Positions 7,995 to 17,633 of a stretch of DNA of 64,000 nt are shown piece after piece. Numbering within the stretch: position 1 is the stretch's first letter; each line of letters starts with the position of its first letter. The position numbers and the translations under genes are program-made. The notes under the pieces were generated by a model that saw nothing but the letters and a program-made list of their open reading frames with translations, was not told the DNA's origin and ran no database searches. The stretch is from Marinospirillum sp. (GTDB lineage: Bacteria > Pseudomonadota > Gammaproteobacteria > Pseudomonadales > Halomonadaceae): positions 1 through 64,000 of the forward strand of contig NZ_JACUUA010000004.1 of the NCBI RefSeq assembly GCF_014859565.1, read 5' to 3'.

Positions 7995-8873
7995 TTAATG
8001 GTCAGAGGACTGAGGCTTCTGGCTCAGTTCTCTATGGCGTATCTGTACATCGGGATGGAGCTCTGTAAAAGCCTGCCCCAGACGTTCAGCCAGATAGACC
8101 GAACGGTGTTGTCCTCCGGTACAACCGATTGCGACGGTGACATAACTGCGATTGCTTTCGATGTAACGGGGTAACCAGCGCTGTACAAAAGCGGTGATGT
8201 CCTGCTGCATTTCTCTGGGACTGCTGTGACCATCAAAAAAACGGATGACAGCTTCATCCAGCCCGGTTTTTTCACGCAGTGATATTTCCCAGAACGGATT
8301 GGGCAGGCAGCGTACATCAAACACCAGATCCGCATCCAGCGGTACACCCCGTTTAAAACCAAAGGACATAAACAGCAGGGTGGTGGATTGATGCGGACGA
8401 CGTGCCACCTGTTCAGCAATGGTGTTACGCAGCTCATGAACCGATAGGCGTGTGGTGTCCAGGGTCAGTTGTGCCAGACTGGCCAGCGGTTCCAGCAGTT
8501 GTTGTTCTTTTTCTATGGCCTCATTCAGGGATAGAGTGCCATCACGGGTCAGGGGGTGTCTTCTGCGGGTGGCAGAAAAACGTTCCATCAGGGTTTTGGC
8601 GTTGGCATTAAGGTACACCACCAGCACATCCACACCTTCTGCAGTTAACTCCTGCATGATGGTGGGGAAGTGATCCAGATCCTGGGACAGGTTGCGGGCA
8701 TCAATGCTGACAGCCAATCGGCTGAGGTTGCTTTGCACCTGAGCTTGCTGGGTCAGAGGAATCAACAGCCCCGCAGGCAGGTTATCAATGGCGTAATAAC
8801 CCAGGTCCTCCAATGCATGAAGTGCCGCACTTTTACCGGAGCCTGAGCGACCGCTGATGATGACCAGTTGCAT
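7995..8873 (-). CDS. rapZ: RNase adapter protein RapZ
   Basis: A 292-residue RapZ/YvcJ-family protein. The N-terminal P-loop kinase-like domain has Walker A GRSGSGKSAA at residues 8-17. The C-terminal domain carries the conserved FGFKRG, DVRCLPNPFW and CTGGQHRSV motifs. In Escherichia coli RapZ binds the sRNA GlmZ and delivers it to RNase E to tune glucosamine-6-phosphate synthesis. Its position between ptsN and ptsO is the typical one. ATG 8873 is directly followed by the P-loop strand, so no alternative start is needed. Confidence 0.95.
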   Translation of the reverse strand: MQLVIISGRSGSGKSAALHALEDLGYYAIDNLPAGLLIPLTQQAQVQSNLSRLAVSIDARNLSQDLDHFPTIMQELTAEGVDVLVVYLNANAKTLMERFSATRRRHPLTRDGTLSLNEAIEKEQQLLEPLASLAQLTLDTTRLSVHELRNTIAEQVARRPHQSTTLLFMSFGFKRGVPLDADLVFDVRCLPNPFWEISLREKTGLDEAVIRFFDGHSSPREMQQDITAFVQRWLPRYIESNRSYVTVAIGCTGGQHRSVYLAERLGQAFTELHPDVQIRHRELSQKPQSSDH

Positions 8874-8908
8874 GACTGTGCCTCTTTCCTGCTCCGTAGA
8901 ATGGAGTC

Positions 8909-9367
8909 TTAACTGTTGTCTGGACTGGCAATCAGTTGATAGAGCTGTTTCGGCTGGTCGGTTTTACGCAACTCCTTGCGCAACGTTTCATTAGAGAAGC
9001 GTTCAGCCAGTAATGCCAAGGTTTGCAGGTGAGCCTCGTTGGCTTCTTCCGGAACCAGCAGCAGAAAAATTAGGTCCACTGGCTGGCCGTCGATGGCATC
9101 AAAATCAATTTTGTCGCGTAGACGAATAAAGGTGCCCACCGCTTCTTTGCAGTGGCTGATGCGGCAGTGGGGCAAAGCTACGCCCTGTCCGATGCCTGTG
9201 CTACCCAGTCGCTCTCTGGCGATCAGACGGGAAAACACTTCTTCAGCATCCAGCTGAGGAATCTGCTGGGCGATAAACTTGCTGAAGTATTCCAGTACAC
9301 GTTTTTTACTGCCCCCAGGCACGCCAAATAGCGTGCGCTCGAGGGTCAGAATTTCGTTGATCTGCAT
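8909..9367 (-). CDS. ptsN: PTS IIA-like nitrogen regulatory protein PtsN
   Basis: A 152-residue EIIA-Ntr. The phosphorylated histidine is His67 in GVALPHCRI. It is the output protein of the nitrogen PTS and in other proteobacteria modulates potassium transport, sigma-factor selectivity and carbon/nitrogen balance. It sits 19 bp after hpf and 35 bp before rapZ, so is probably cotranscribed with rpoN. Domain coverage is complete and single. Confidence 0.96.
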   Translation of the reverse strand: MQINEILTLERTLFGVPGGSKKRVLEYFSKFIAQQIPQLDAEEVFSRLIARERLGSTGIGQGVALPHCRISHCKEAVGTFIRLRDKIDFDAIDGQPVDLIFLLLVPEEANEAHLQTLALLAERFSNETLRKELRKTDQPKQLYQLIASPDNS

Positions 9368-9386
9368 GGCGGGCGGATAAAACCGT

Positions 9387-9692
9387 TTAGTGGGTGGCGC
9401 CCTGATGGCGAGCCTGGGTTTTTTCTTTGTGTTTGATCAGTTGACGGTCGAGTTTGTCGATCAGTTCATCAATTGCAGCGTACATATCTTCCTTTTCTGC
9501 GCTGCCATGAATCTCACCACCAGCTACATTTAATGTGGCTTCAGCGATCTGGCGCAGCTTGTCTACCGTAAGGGTGACCTGAACATTAGTAATTTGATCA
9601 AAGTGACGTTCGAGTTTGGTGAATTTGGTTTCAACATACTCACGCAGTGCAGCAGTCAGTTCAACGTGATGACCAGTGATGTTCAGTTGCAT
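9387..9692 (-). CDS. hpf: Ribosome hibernation promoting factor (short HPF)
   Basis: A 101-residue sigma-54 modulation/S30EA-fold protein. It corresponds to the short form of HPF, which binds the 30S decoding region and promotes 100S ribosome dimers in stationary phase. The sequence begins MQLNITGHHVELTAALREYV and has the conserved EATLNVAGGEIHGSAEKEDMYAAIDELIDKL block. No C-terminal dimerisation domain is present, so it is not long HPF. It lies about 110 bp after rpoN, the widest gap in this cluster and a possible internal promoter. Confidence 0.95.
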   Translation of the reverse strand: MQLNITGHHVELTAALREYVETKFTKLERHFDQITNVQVTLTVDKLRQIAEATLNVAGGEIHGSAEKEDMYAAIDELIDKLDRQLIKHKEKTQARHQGATH

Positions 9693-9804
9693 GGCGTGCT
9701 CCTAGTGTTATTGGTTTGTGCAATTGCATTGTAACTCTTTTTACCATAAAGCAAAGCCCTCTTGCCCTTGTTTCAGGGAAAAAATGGCTTGACAAAAATA
9801 CTTG

Positions 9805-11304
9805 TTATCGCAAGCGCTTACGTTCGCTGGATGGGGGGATATTCATGGCTTCACGGTATTTTGCTACGGTACGTCGAGCAATCTGGATGCCGGATTCTGC
9901 CAGTAGATCGGCCAGCTTACTGTCTGACAGGGGTTTTCTTGGAGGTTCGGAAGAAATGAGCTTTTTCAGCATGGCACGGATGGCGGTAGAAGAAGCCTCA
10001 CCCCCTTCAGCAGTGGATACATGACTGGAGAAAAAGTATTTCAGCTCAAAAATGCCGCGTGGGGTATGGATATACTTCTGGGTGGTCGCACGGGATACAG
10101 TGGACTCGTGCATTTCAATGGCATTGGCAATATCGGCCAGCACCATGGGTTTCATGTATTCGTCACCTTTTTCCAGAAAGTCCTGCTGCACTTCCACAAT
10201 TTTACTGCCAACTTTTAACAGGGTTTCACTGCGGCTTTGCAGGCTTTTGATCAGCCATTGGGCTTCGCGGTAGTGGTCTTTCAGATACACATTGGTGTCG
10301 CTGGAATCTGCGCGGCGGATTAAATCGGCATAATGCGGCTGTACACGCAGTTTGGGCAGGGTTTCCGGGTTCAGCTCCACACGCCAGCCGTGTTTTGTAC
10401 GGGTGACCAGCAGGTCGGGAATAATGTAACTGGAGGCTTCACTTTCGATCGTGCTGCCTGGGCGCGGATTGAGCTGCTGGATTAGGGTGATGATGTCTTG
10501 CAGTTCGTCTTCACTGTTGAGTTTAAGGCGACGAATTAAAAAACGGTAATCACGTCCGGCCAGCACCTCAAGGTATTGATCCACCAGCTTGCGGGCACTG
10601 GCAAGGCGCGGGGTACTTTCAGGCAGTTGTTCCAGTTGCAGCAGCAGGCATTCTCTTAGATCACGAGCACCCACACCGGGTGGATCAAAACGCTGGATCA
10701 GTCTTAAAACTGCCTGAACTTCGTCACTATCTAACTCGGCAAACATCGGATCCTGACCACGCAGAGCCTCGGTGATCACATCAAGCTCTTCGGTCAGGTA
10801 TCCTTCGGCATTGATGCTGTCGATCAGGGTTTCCCCGATCAGGCGGTCGTGTTCGTTGTGCAGGTTGAGATTAAGTTGCCAGAGCAGGTGGTCGGAGAGG
10901 GTGGCTGCGGTGGTATCGCGCTCATAACCTTCCATCTGTTCATCACTGCTGCCGGAGCCACTGCTGTAATCATGGCTGTAAATATCATCCCAGGCGGTGT
11001 CCACGGCCAGCTCAGTAGGTAGATTGCTCTCTTCCCACTGGTTCATTTCGCTGGGGGCGGCATCCTGCTGGGCTTCGGCTTTTTGTGCTTCGCGGGTGGA
11101 GGTATCAAAAGGATCCGCCTGTGGCTGTATCAGCGCTTCGTCGGCTTCTTCCATCTCCAGCAGGGGGTTGGATTCCAGTGCCTGTTGAATTTCCTGCTGT
11201 AGATCAAGGGTGGACAGTTGCAGCAGATAGATGGCTTGCTGCAGCTGAGGAGTGATAACCAGATTATGAGACAGATTCAGCCCGAGGCTGGGTTTCATTG
11301 ACAT
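9805..11304 (-). CDS. rpoN: RNA polymerase sigma-54 factor
   Basis: A 499-residue sigma-54. Region I is glutamine-rich (TPQLQQAIYLLQLSTLDLQQ) and contacts the activator ATPase. An acidic region II (around residues 50-120) follows, then the core-binding domain, and the C-terminal DNA-binding domain with the RpoN box ARRTVAKYRE that reads the -24 element. It directs transcription that depends on enhancer-binding activators. ATG 11304 (MSMKPS) and ATG 11298 (MKPS) are both possible starts; neither has a strong ribosome-binding site. It lies 83 bp downstream of lptB in the conserved lptB-rpoN-hpf order. Confidence 0.97.
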   Translation of the reverse strand: MSMKPSLGLNLSHNLVITPQLQQAIYLLQLSTLDLQQEIQQALESNPLLEMEEADEALIQPQADPFDTSTREAQKAEAQQDAAPSEMNQWEESNLPTELAVDTAWDDIYSHDYSSGSGSSDEQMEGYERDTTAATLSDHLLWQLNLNLHNEHDRLIGETLIDSINAEGYLTEELDVITEALRGQDPMFAELDSDEVQAVLRLIQRFDPPGVGARDLRECLLLQLEQLPESTPRLASARKLVDQYLEVLAGRDYRFLIRRLKLNSEDELQDIITLIQQLNPRPGSTIESEASSYIIPDLLVTRTKHGWRVELNPETLPKLRVQPHYADLIRRADSSDTNVYLKDHYREAQWLIKSLQSRSETLLKVGSKIVEVQQDFLEKGDEYMKPMVLADIANAIEMHESTVSRATTQKYIHTPRGIFELKYFFSSHVSTAEGGEASSTAIRAMLKKLISSEPPRKPLSDSKLADLLAESGIQIARRTVAKYREAMNIPPSSERKRLR

Positions 11305-11387
11305 AGGTGTTAGGCCACTCGTGGATACTCAAAAAAGCCAGAATGCCATGCCGGCAATTTTTGTGCCATAGATATATGAATACTTTA

Positions 11388-12116
11388 TTAAATTCTGAAT
11401 TGCTCGCCAAGGTAGACTCTTCTCACATCGGCATTGGAAAGAATGGCTTCAGCGTTGCCCTGTGCAATTAATGCACCTTCACTGACAATGTAGGCGCGTT
11501 CACAGATTTCCAGTGTTTCTCGCACGTTGTGATCGGTAATCAATACACCGATGTTACGCGCCTGCAGCTGGCGGATGATGCCCATGATTTCGGCAACAGA
11601 GATGGGATCAACACCGGCAAAGGGTTCATCCAGCAGAATAAAATCCGGTTCGTTGGCCAGGGCGCGGGCAATTTCAACACGGCGGCGTTCACCACCGGAC
11701 AGGCTCATGCCTTTATTTTTGCGAATATGGGTGATGGAAAATTCTTCCAGCAGCTGTTCCATTAACTCAATGCGACGGGGTTTGCTGAGTTCTTTGCGTA
11801 ATTCCAGTATTGCCAGCAGGTTGTCTTCCACACTGAGTTTACGGAACACTGAGGCTTCCTGCGGCAGATAACCCAAGCCAGCACGGGCACGACCATGCAT
11901 GGGCAGTTTGGTGATATCCTTGTCATCCAGCAGGATACTGCCGGCATCCGCTTTCACCAGTCCAACAATCATGTAAAACGAAGTGGTTTTGCCAGCGCCG
12001 TTAGGTCCTAACAGCCCAACAATTTCACCCTGATGCACTTCCAGGCTGATATCCCGTACCACCTTGCGACCCTTGTAGCTCTTTTGCAGGTTGCTGGCTT
12101 TCAGGCATTTGGTCAT
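11388..12116 (-). CDS. lptB: LPS export ABC transporter ATPase LptB
   Basis: A 242-residue ATPase that powers extraction of lipopolysaccharide from the inner membrane with LptFG, whose genes are elsewhere. Walker [11 protein letters not shown], signature LSGGERRR, Walker [14 protein letters not shown] and the switch His in TDHNVRETL are all present. The start overlaps the lptA stop by 4 bp (12113-12116), so translation is probably coupled. Confidence 0.97.
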   Translation of the reverse strand: MTKCLKASNLQKSYKGRKVVRDISLEVHQGEIVGLLGPNGAGKTTSFYMIVGLVKADAGSILLDDKDITKLPMHGRARAGLGYLPQEASVFRKLSVEDNLLAILELRKELSKPRRIELMEQLLEEFSITHIRKNKGMSLSGGERRRVEIARALANEPDFILLDEPFAGVDPISVAEIMGIIRQLQARNIGVLITDHNVRETLEICERAYIVSEGALIAQGNAEAILSNADVRRVYLGEQFRI

Positions 12117-12628
12117 TGGGCTGGCTCCTTGCGTTTTGGGGTCAGGATCACTTCAACCCGAGGAGCATCACCGGCGGCCTGTTCAGCACGAATATCGCGG
12201 GTGGTCAGATTATAAATCAAGCGGTGTCCCCGAAAACTGTCCTGTCCCTGAGTCAGGTGAGCATTACCAGTAAGAATCACCTGCTCTTCAGCTGGACGGT
12301 AATCAATAGTTTCTGCCCAGGCTTCCACTTCCGGTTCGTTGATATCCGGTAGATCACGCATATAGGCCAACTGGCCAGGTGAACGGGCCTCAGCACGGGT
12401 TAGTTCACCCTGCTCACCGCGTTGTATTTGCAGTTGTTCGGAGTTCAACTGCAGCTCACCCTGCACTGCTTCAACCTGTCCGGTATAGGTGGCCAGTTGT
12501 TGCTGGTTGTTCCACTCCATACGCTGGGCGTTGACCTGAACGGGTTTGTCACGGTCCTCCGGCAGTGCCAATACAGTGGGGCTGAAGCTGAATGCCATCA
12601 GGCAAATGAACAGGGTGCGGGGTATCAT
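12113..12628 (-). CDS. lptA: LPS transport periplasmic protein LptA
   Basis: A 171-residue periplasmic bridge protein of the LPS transenvelope machine. An N-terminal signal peptide ([16 protein letters not shown]) precedes the OstA-like beta-jellyroll, with [20 protein letters not shown] opening the domain. It lies 5 bp after lptC and overlaps lptB by 4 bp. The order lptC-lptA-lptB confirms the assignment, since LptA sequences are poorly conserved. Confidence 0.93.
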   Translation of the reverse strand: MIPRTLFICLMAFSFSPTVLALPEDRDKPVQVNAQRMEWNNQQQLATYTGQVEAVQGELQLNSEQLQIQRGEQGELTRAEARSPGQLAYMRDLPDINEPEVEAWAETIDYRPAEEQVILTGNAHLTQGQDSFRGHRLIYNLTTRDIRAEQAAGDAPRVEVILTPKRKEPAQ

Positions 12629-12633
12629 GGTAT

Positions 12634-13242
12634 TTAGTCCTGCATGGCTGGTTGCGGGTGATACTGGCCTTGGGCTTGTTCCGGTATTTCTGCCTGACCT
12701 GTGTCCAGGTTCAGGTTTAATCCCTTGCCATGAGTGATGCCGCCTGGGCTGGTGAAAGTCACCGGGGCGGAAGTGTGAGCAAACTCAGTGGGCAGATCCA
12801 CCCATAGACGCGAGGTGGCAAACTCCGGCAGGTAGGGAGAATCAGGATTCAGTGGTGTGATGCGTACCCTGTCTTCCAGGTAGATTTCCTGCTGATTACG
12901 GTATTCAGCTTTATTGGCGGTAATACGCCAAATTTGACCATTTTCACCGTAATGGTGAACGCGAGGTTGATCCATCAGAGCCAGGTTGTTTTCTGGATAA
13001 TGAGTGACTTGCGGAGATTCAAGAATTTGCAGGCGCTCACCGACAGCATTGTAGCGAATGGCTCTGGCCTGCTCGATGTAATAGTCAGGTTCGCCGTGTT
13101 CTGTGGGCAGAGGTGCGTAGGGGGGCGGCTGGGTGATATCCTGCAGCCAGACCAGCAGTACGCCTAGCAGTAGTAATGCAAGCAATGCACCAGCACGTCG
13201 TATAGGAGGTGCTTGTGCAAGCCATGAGGTTACGCCAGCCAT
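12634..13242 (-). CDS. lptC: LPS export protein LptC
   Basis: A bitopic inner-membrane protein that passes LPS from LptB2FG to LptA. I choose ATG 13242 (202 residues), which begins MAGVTSWLAQ and is followed by the single membrane anchor (about residues 16-33) and a periplasmic LptC jellyroll (DYYIEQARAIRYNAVGERLQ). A longer frame to 13296 starts with TTG and would overlap kdsC by 49 bp without a ribosome-binding site, so I reject it. Even the chosen start has no obvious Shine-Dalgarno; it follows the kdsC stop by 5 bp, so translation may rely on termination-reinitiation. Confidence 0.88.
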   Translation of the reverse strand: MAGVTSWLAQAPPIRRAGALLALLLLGVLLVWLQDITQPPPYAPLPTEHGEPDYYIEQARAIRYNAVGERLQILESPQVTHYPENNLALMDQPRVHHYGENGQIWRITANKAEYRNQQEIYLEDRVRITPLNPDSPYLPEFATSRLWVDLPTEFAHTSAPVTFTSPGGITHGKGLNLNLDTGQAEIPEQAQGQYHPQPAMQD

Positions 13243-13247
13243 ACGAA

Positions 13248-13796
13248 TCAGTTGCTGCGCAGATTGTACAGGTAATGGTTGATACAATCCTGCCAAGTAC
13301 CCTGAGCTTTCATGATCAGGTCAGTCAGCTCACGCACGGCACCTTGCCCACCGCTGTGCAGGGTGGTGTAGTCACTGTAGTGGCGAATGTATTCCGGGGC
13401 ATTGGCAACACTGGCACCAAAACCTGCTTTACGAATGGCGGCCAGATCAGGGAAATCATCACCACAATAACCCACCTGATCCCAACTGAGACCCTGTTGG
13501 CTGACCAGTTCACCCAGAGCGGTGATCTTGTCTTCGCGTCCTTGCATCACCGAAGTGATGTTCAAGGCAGCAGCACGCTGCGCAACAATGCTGGAGTTGC
13601 GACCGGTGATAATGGCGACTTCAACACCACTGGCTTGCAGCAGTTTGATGCCCTGACCATCCTGGGTATTAAAGGCTTTGCTTTCACTGCCATCGGCATG
13701 AAAATACAAGCGGCCATCGGTCAGCACACCATCCACATCCAGTGCCAGCAGGCGCAGTGGGCGGAGTTTATTAAGCAGAGATTCGGAAAGGTTCAT
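13248..13796 (-). CDS. kdsC: KDO-8-phosphate phosphatase KdsC
   Basis: A 182-residue HAD-superfamily phosphatase that removes phosphate from 3-deoxy-D-manno-octulosonate 8-phosphate, a step in the KDO path to LPS inner core. HAD motif I is LALDVDGVLTDG, motif II is IITGRNS and motif IV is YCGDDFPDLA. The cap-less C0 type with the short squiggle-flap insert GRLYFHADGSESKAF matches KdsC. It lies between kdsD and lptC in a KDO/LPS-export operon. Confidence 0.95.
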   Translation of the reverse strand: MNLSESLLNKLRPLRLLALDVDGVLTDGRLYFHADGSESKAFNTQDGQGIKLLQASGVEVAIITGRNSSIVAQRAAALNITSVMQGREDKITALGELVSQQGLSWDQVGYCGDDFPDLAAIRKAGFGASVANAPEYIRHYSDYTTLHSGGQGAVRELTDLIMKAQGTWQDCINHYLYNLRSN

Positions 13797-13832
13797 GGTT
13801 ACTCACTAGACTGTTAAATAGTCTGCACTATA

Positions 13833-14804
13833 TCAGATTACACCAGCTCTGAGCAGGTCATGCATGTTGAGTGCACCGATAACTTTCTGTTGGTTATCGG
13901 TGACAGGCAGGGCGCTGATTTTGTTTTCTTCCATCAAGTGTACTGCTTCAGCGGCGAGCAGTTCCGGGCTGATGCTTTTGCAACCACGGGTCATCACATC
14001 AATGACGTTGAGTTGTTGCAGGTTAGGTTCATTATCCAGGGTGCGGCGCAGGTCGCCATCGGTATAAACGCCCAGCAGCTTGCCATCTTCACTGGTGACA
14101 CAGGTAAAACCCAGTCCTTTGCGGGTCATTTCCAGCAGGGCTTCACGTAGGCTGGCTGAGGAGGTGACACAAGGAATGGTCTCACCCTGATGCATGATGT
14201 CAGCAACCCGTAACAACAGCTTACGTCCCAGACTGCCACCGGGGTGGGAGAGAGCAAAATCATCCGGGCTGAAGCCTCTGGCTTCCAGTAGGGCAATTGC
14301 CAGTGCATCACCCAGTGCCAGTGCAGCGGTGGTACTGGAGGTGGGAGCCAGGTTCAGTGGGCAGGCTTCACGGCTGACCGTGGCATTCAGATGTACATTG
14401 GCTTCCCGTGCCAGAGTGGATGCCGGGGCACCGGTCATGCTGACAATCGGAATACCCAGGCGTTTTAACAGCGGTAGCAGAGAGGTGACCTCCTGAGTTT
14501 CGCCGGAATTCGACAGTGCCAGCACCAAGTCATTACGTGTCACCATGCCCAGATCACCGTGACTGGCCTCACCCGGATGCATAAAAAATGCCGGTGTGCC
14601 GGTACTGGCCAGTGTGGCCGCAATCTTGTTGCCAATATGCCCGGATTTACCCATACCAGTCACAATAATGCGTCCGGGGCAATGGAGCATCAGTTCGCAG
14701 GCAGCGGCAAAGTCAGCATCCAGCTGAGCAAAAATTTCTTGTAAAGCAGCAATTTCCAGCTGCAGGGTACGCTGGGCAGAAGCAAGGTGATGAACTGAAG
14801 TCAT
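13833..14804 (-). CDS. kdsD: D-arabinose 5-phosphate isomerase KdsD
   Basis: A 323-residue enzyme converting ribulose 5-phosphate to arabinose 5-phosphate, the first committed step to KDO. The N-terminal SIS sugar-isomerase domain includes GRIIVTGMGKSGHIGNKIAATLASTGTPA and SNSGET; two CBS repeats follow (about residues 205-323). This SIS plus tandem CBS layout is diagnostic. It is the first gene of the minus-strand cluster. The 102 bp between it and mlaF must hold divergent promoters. Confidence 0.96.
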   Translation of the reverse strand: MTSVHHLASAQRTLQLEIAALQEIFAQLDADFAAACELMLHCPGRIIVTGMGKSGHIGNKIAATLASTGTPAFFMHPGEASHGDLGMVTRNDLVLALSNSGETQEVTSLLPLLKRLGIPIVSMTGAPASTLAREANVHLNATVSREACPLNLAPTSSTTAALALGDALAIALLEARGFSPDDFALSHPGGSLGRKLLLRVADIMHQGETIPCVTSSASLREALLEMTRKGLGFTCVTSEDGKLLGVYTDGDLRRTLDNEPNLQQLNVIDVMTRGCKSISPELLAAEAVHLMEENKISALPVTDNQQKVIGALNMHDLLRAGVI

Positions 14805-14906
14805 GGCAGGCAGTGTGTCCGCTGAGGTGCTGTTAAGGCTTGTATGCAGTGCAACTTGTGTTTAGATTATAACCCTTTTAGATTTGAGTTCCAGCTGGAG
14901 AAACGA

Positions 14907-15722
14907 ATGCAGCAGCCGCTGGTCGAAGTGAAAGACCTGCATTTCAGTCGTGGTGACAGTGTCATTTTTTCTGGCTTGAACCTGACTTTGCAGCCGGGGA
15001 AAATTACTGCGGTACTGGGTCCTAGTGGCACGGGTAAAACAACCCTGTTAAAACTGATTGGTGGTCAGCTGCATCCGGATCAAGGTTCGATTAAGGTGCT
15101 GGGTGAATCAATCCATCAGCTGGGACGCAGAGAACTGTTTGAGTTGCGCAGCCGTATGGGTATGTTGTTTCAGTCCGGTGCCTTGTTCACTGATATGACG
15201 GTGTTTGAGAATGTAGCTTTCCCGCTGCGGGTACACACCACTTTACCAGAGCAGATGATACGAGATCTGGTACTGATCAAACTGGAGGCTGTGGGTCTGC
15301 GCGGCGCCAGACACCTGATGCCATCCGAATTATCTGGCGGTATGACCCGCCGTGTAGCGCTGGCTCGTGCCATTGCACTGGACCCTGAATTATTAATGTA
15401 TGACGAACCCTTTGTCGGACAGGATCCCATTTCTCTGGGCGTGTTAGTGCAGCTGATCCGACGTTTGAACGAAGCGCTGGGATTAACCTCCGTAATTGTC
15501 TCACATGATCTGGCTGAGACCCTGTCGATTGCTGATTACGCTTACATTCTGGAAGGTGGTAAGGTCATTGCCGAAGGCACGCCGGCAGAGCTGGCCGCGT
15601 CAGATCAGGCAGAAGTGCATCAATTTGTGGGTGGTTTGCCGGATGGTCCGGTGCCTTTTCATTACCCTGCAGTGGATTATCAGGACGACTTGTTTGCAGA
15701 AGAGGAAAAACACCATGCTTGA
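14907..15722 (+). CDS. mlaF: Phospholipid transport ABC ATPase MlaF
   Basis: A 271-residue ATPase of the Mla pathway that keeps phospholipids out of the outer leaflet of the outer membrane. It has Walker [11 protein letters not shown], signature [14 protein letters not shown] and Walker [15 protein letters not shown] choose ATG 14907 because GGAG lies 6 bp upstream; an upstream in-frame start at 14844 lacks a site. A possible promoter upstream is TTGTAT (14840-14845), 16-bp spacer, TTAGAT (14862-14867). The 3' end overlaps mlaE by 8 bp. Confidence 0.96.
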   Translation: MQQPLVEVKDLHFSRGDSVIFSGLNLTLQPGKITAVLGPSGTGKTTLLKLIGGQLHPDQGSIKVLGESIHQLGRRELFELRSRMGMLFQSGALFTDMTVFENVAFPLRVHTTLPEQMIRDLVLIKLEAVGLRGARHLMPSELSGGMTRRVALARAIALDPELLMYDEPFVGQDPISLGVLVQLIRRLNEALGLTSVIVSHDLAETLSIADYAYILEGGKVIAEGTPAELAASDQAEVHQFVGGLPDGPVPFHYPAVDYQDDLFAEEEKHHA

Positions 15723-16497
15723 CTGGCTGGCAAGTCTGGGACGACAAGGTTTAACGCTGCTGGCTGCACTGGGTCGTTCCGGTGTGTTTTTATACCACTC
15801 ACTGATTGGCTGGCCGCGTCAGGCCGGTGCTTTTCGGCTATGGCTGAATCAGGTGTATTTCATCGGGGTTCTGTCACTGGTGATTATCCTGGTGTCTGGC
15901 CTGTTTATTGGCATGGTGCTGGCTCTGCAGGGTTTTACCATTCTGGTGGATTTTGGCGCAGAACAGGCACTGGGGCAGATGGTGGCTCTAAGTCTGGTGC
16001 GTGAACTGGCTCCAGTGGTGGCTGCGTTGTTATTTGCCGGTCGTGCCGGTTCAGCATTAACGGCTGAAATTGGATTAATGAAAGCCACTGAACAGCTGTC
16101 CAGTATGGAAATGATCGGTGTTGATCCGCTGCGCCGGATTGTTGCACCCCGTTTGCTGGCGGGTTTTTTTGCCTTGCCGCTCTTGTCGCTGGTGTTCGCC
16201 ATGGTAGGCATCTGGGGTGGCTGGCTGGTGGGTGTGGAATGGCTGGGTGTGGATGCCGGAGCCTTCTGGAGCAACATGCAGTCAGCGGTCGGTTTTCGTC
16301 AGGATATTTTAAACGGGCTGATCAAAAGCCTGGTGTTTGCTTTTGTGGTGACCTGGATTGCGGTGTTTCAGGGTTATGATCTGGAACCCACCTCTGAAGG
16401 CATCAGCCGTGCCACCACCAAAACGGTGGTTTATTCATCTCTTGCGGTGTTGGGGTTGGATTTTATCCTGACAGCCCTGATGTTCAGCAATCTGTAA
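15715..16497 (+). CDS. mlaE: Phospholipid transport permease MlaE
   Basis: A 260-residue integral inner-membrane permease of the MlaFEDB complex. It shows about five to six hydrophobic segments and the family signature [20 protein letters not shown] followed by [15 protein letters not shown]. The open frame extends upstream to 15496 inside mlaF, but ATG 15715 gives the normal family length and N-terminus. The start lies within the last codons of mlaF, so expression is translationally coupled. Confidence 0.96.
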   Translation: MLDWLASLGRQGLTLLAALGRSGVFLYHSLIGWPRQAGAFRLWLNQVYFIGVLSLVIILVSGLFIGMVLALQGFTILVDFGAEQALGQMVALSLVRELAPVVAALLFAGRAGSALTAEIGLMKATEQLSSMEMIGVDPLRRIVAPRLLAGFFALPLLSLVFAMVGIWGGWLVGVEWLGVDAGAFWSNMQSAVGFRQDILNGLIKSLVFAFVVTWIAVFQGYDLEPTSEGISRATTKTVVYSSLAVLGLDFILTALMFSNL

Positions 16498-16512
16498 GTT
16501 CTGGAGCGGGTC

Positions 16513-16980
16513 ATGCGTAATCAGCATTGGGTGGAAGTGTCAGTGGGCGGTTTTATGTTGCTGGGTTTACTGGCAATGGTATTTCTGGCCTTTAAAGTCA
16601 GTGGACTGACACTGGAGCAGGATCGCAGCCGTTTTGAGGTGGAGGCCTATTTTGGTGATATCGGAGGATTAAAACCTCGATCTCGCGTGACACTGGCCGG
16701 TGTAAATGTCGGGCGAGTCAGCCGTATCGAACTGGATGATGAATGGTTTGAGGCAAAAGTAGTGATGCAGCTGGATGAACGACTGCTGGGCAAGTTAAGC
16801 CAGGATACCGCAGCAGCCATTCAGACAGCAGGGCTGCTGGGCGACAACTACATCAGCCTGGTGCCGGGTGTGGATGAAGAGCAGTTACAAGCCGGTGGAG
16901 TGATTCGGAATACCCAGTCGGCATTAATACTGGAGCAGTTGATTAACCAGTTTATTTCCAACTCCACAGGAGCCAGATAA
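16513..16980 (+). CDS. mlaD: MCE-domain lipid-binding protein MlaD
   Basis: A 155-residue protein with one N-terminal membrane segment (about residues 10-27) and a single MCE domain (FEVEAYFGDIGGLKPRSRVTLAGVNVGRV). MlaD forms a homohexameric ring in the periplasm that feeds phospholipids between MlaE and MlaC. The stop codon overlaps the mlaC start by one base (TAATG). Confidence 0.95.
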   Translation: MRNQHWVEVSVGGFMLLGLLAMVFLAFKVSGLTLEQDRSRFEVEAYFGDIGGLKPRSRVTLAGVNVGRVSRIELDDEWFEAKVVMQLDERLLGKLSQDTAAAIQTAGLLGDNYISLVPGVDEEQLQAGGVIRNTQSALILEQLINQFISNSTGAR

Positions 16981-17633
16981 TGAAGTGGTCAGGAATTTTT
17001 GCTGTCGTGCTGATATTGCTGCTGTCCGTGCAAACTCAGGCCGGACAGGTTCAGAGCAGCGCAACATCCTGGCAAGTGGTTGAGGCTGGGCTGGCAGATC
17101 TGACGGTAGCTTTTGAGCGCAGCAAGCCCAACTACGAACAAGACCCGCAGCAGCTTTACACAGCACTGGATCAGGCGTTGCTGCCTTATGTCGATTTTCG
17201 TTACATCAGCGCCCGTGTGATGGGTGGACGTTATTTCAGAGCTGCCACCCCGGAACAGCGCAGCCGTTTTGCCGAGGTGTTTCAGGTCACACTGGTGCGC
17301 ACCTTTGGTCAGGGTTTGATGAACTTTGATTATCGCGAATTTGACCTGCGTATCATCGAACGTCCGGCACGTTTTGAGGATCAGGACAATGTGGAGCTGG
17401 AAGTAGTGGCAAACGATGGTCAGCGTTATCCACTGGTGTTTACCCTGCGCCGCCATAATGATGAATGGAAAATCATCAATCTGATTGTGAATGGCGTTAA
17501 CCTGGGTCTGACATTCAACAGCCAGTTTGATCGCGCCATGCGTGAGCATAATCGCAATTTTGATCGGGTGATTGATGGCTGGTCACCAGAGCAGGCGTTG
17601 GAAGAAATGCAGGCACAGGAAGATAAAACGTGA
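16980..17633 (+). CDS. mlaC: Periplasmic phospholipid-binding protein MlaC
   Basis: A 217-residue periplasmic shuttle (Tol_Tol_Ttg2 family) between MlaA at the outer membrane and MlaD at the inner membrane. A signal peptide (residues about 4-20, ending near TQAGQ) is followed by the family pattern LLPYVDFRYISARVMGGRYFR and a C-terminal NLIVNGVNLGLTFNSQFDRAM block. It overlaps mlaD by 1 bp and mlaB by 4 bp. Confidence 0.95.
   Translation: MKWSGIFAVVLILLLSVQTQAGQVQSSATSWQVVEAGLADLTVAFERSKPNYEQDPQQLYTALDQALLPYVDFRYISARVMGGRYFRAATPEQRSRFAEVFQVTLVRTFGQGLMNFDYREFDLRIIERPARFEDQDNVELEVVANDGQRYPLVFTLRRHNDEWKIINLIVNGVNLGLTFNSQFDRAMREHNRNFDRVIDGWSPEQALEEMQAQEDKT

Noticed and set aside
13243..13296. 18-residue N-terminal extension of lptC
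   Set aside because: It needs a TTG start inside kdsC; ATG 13242 gives the normal LptC topology.
13209..13817. 202-codon plus-strand frame opposite kdsC
   Set aside because: Entirely antisense to a conserved phosphatase gene with intact HAD motifs.
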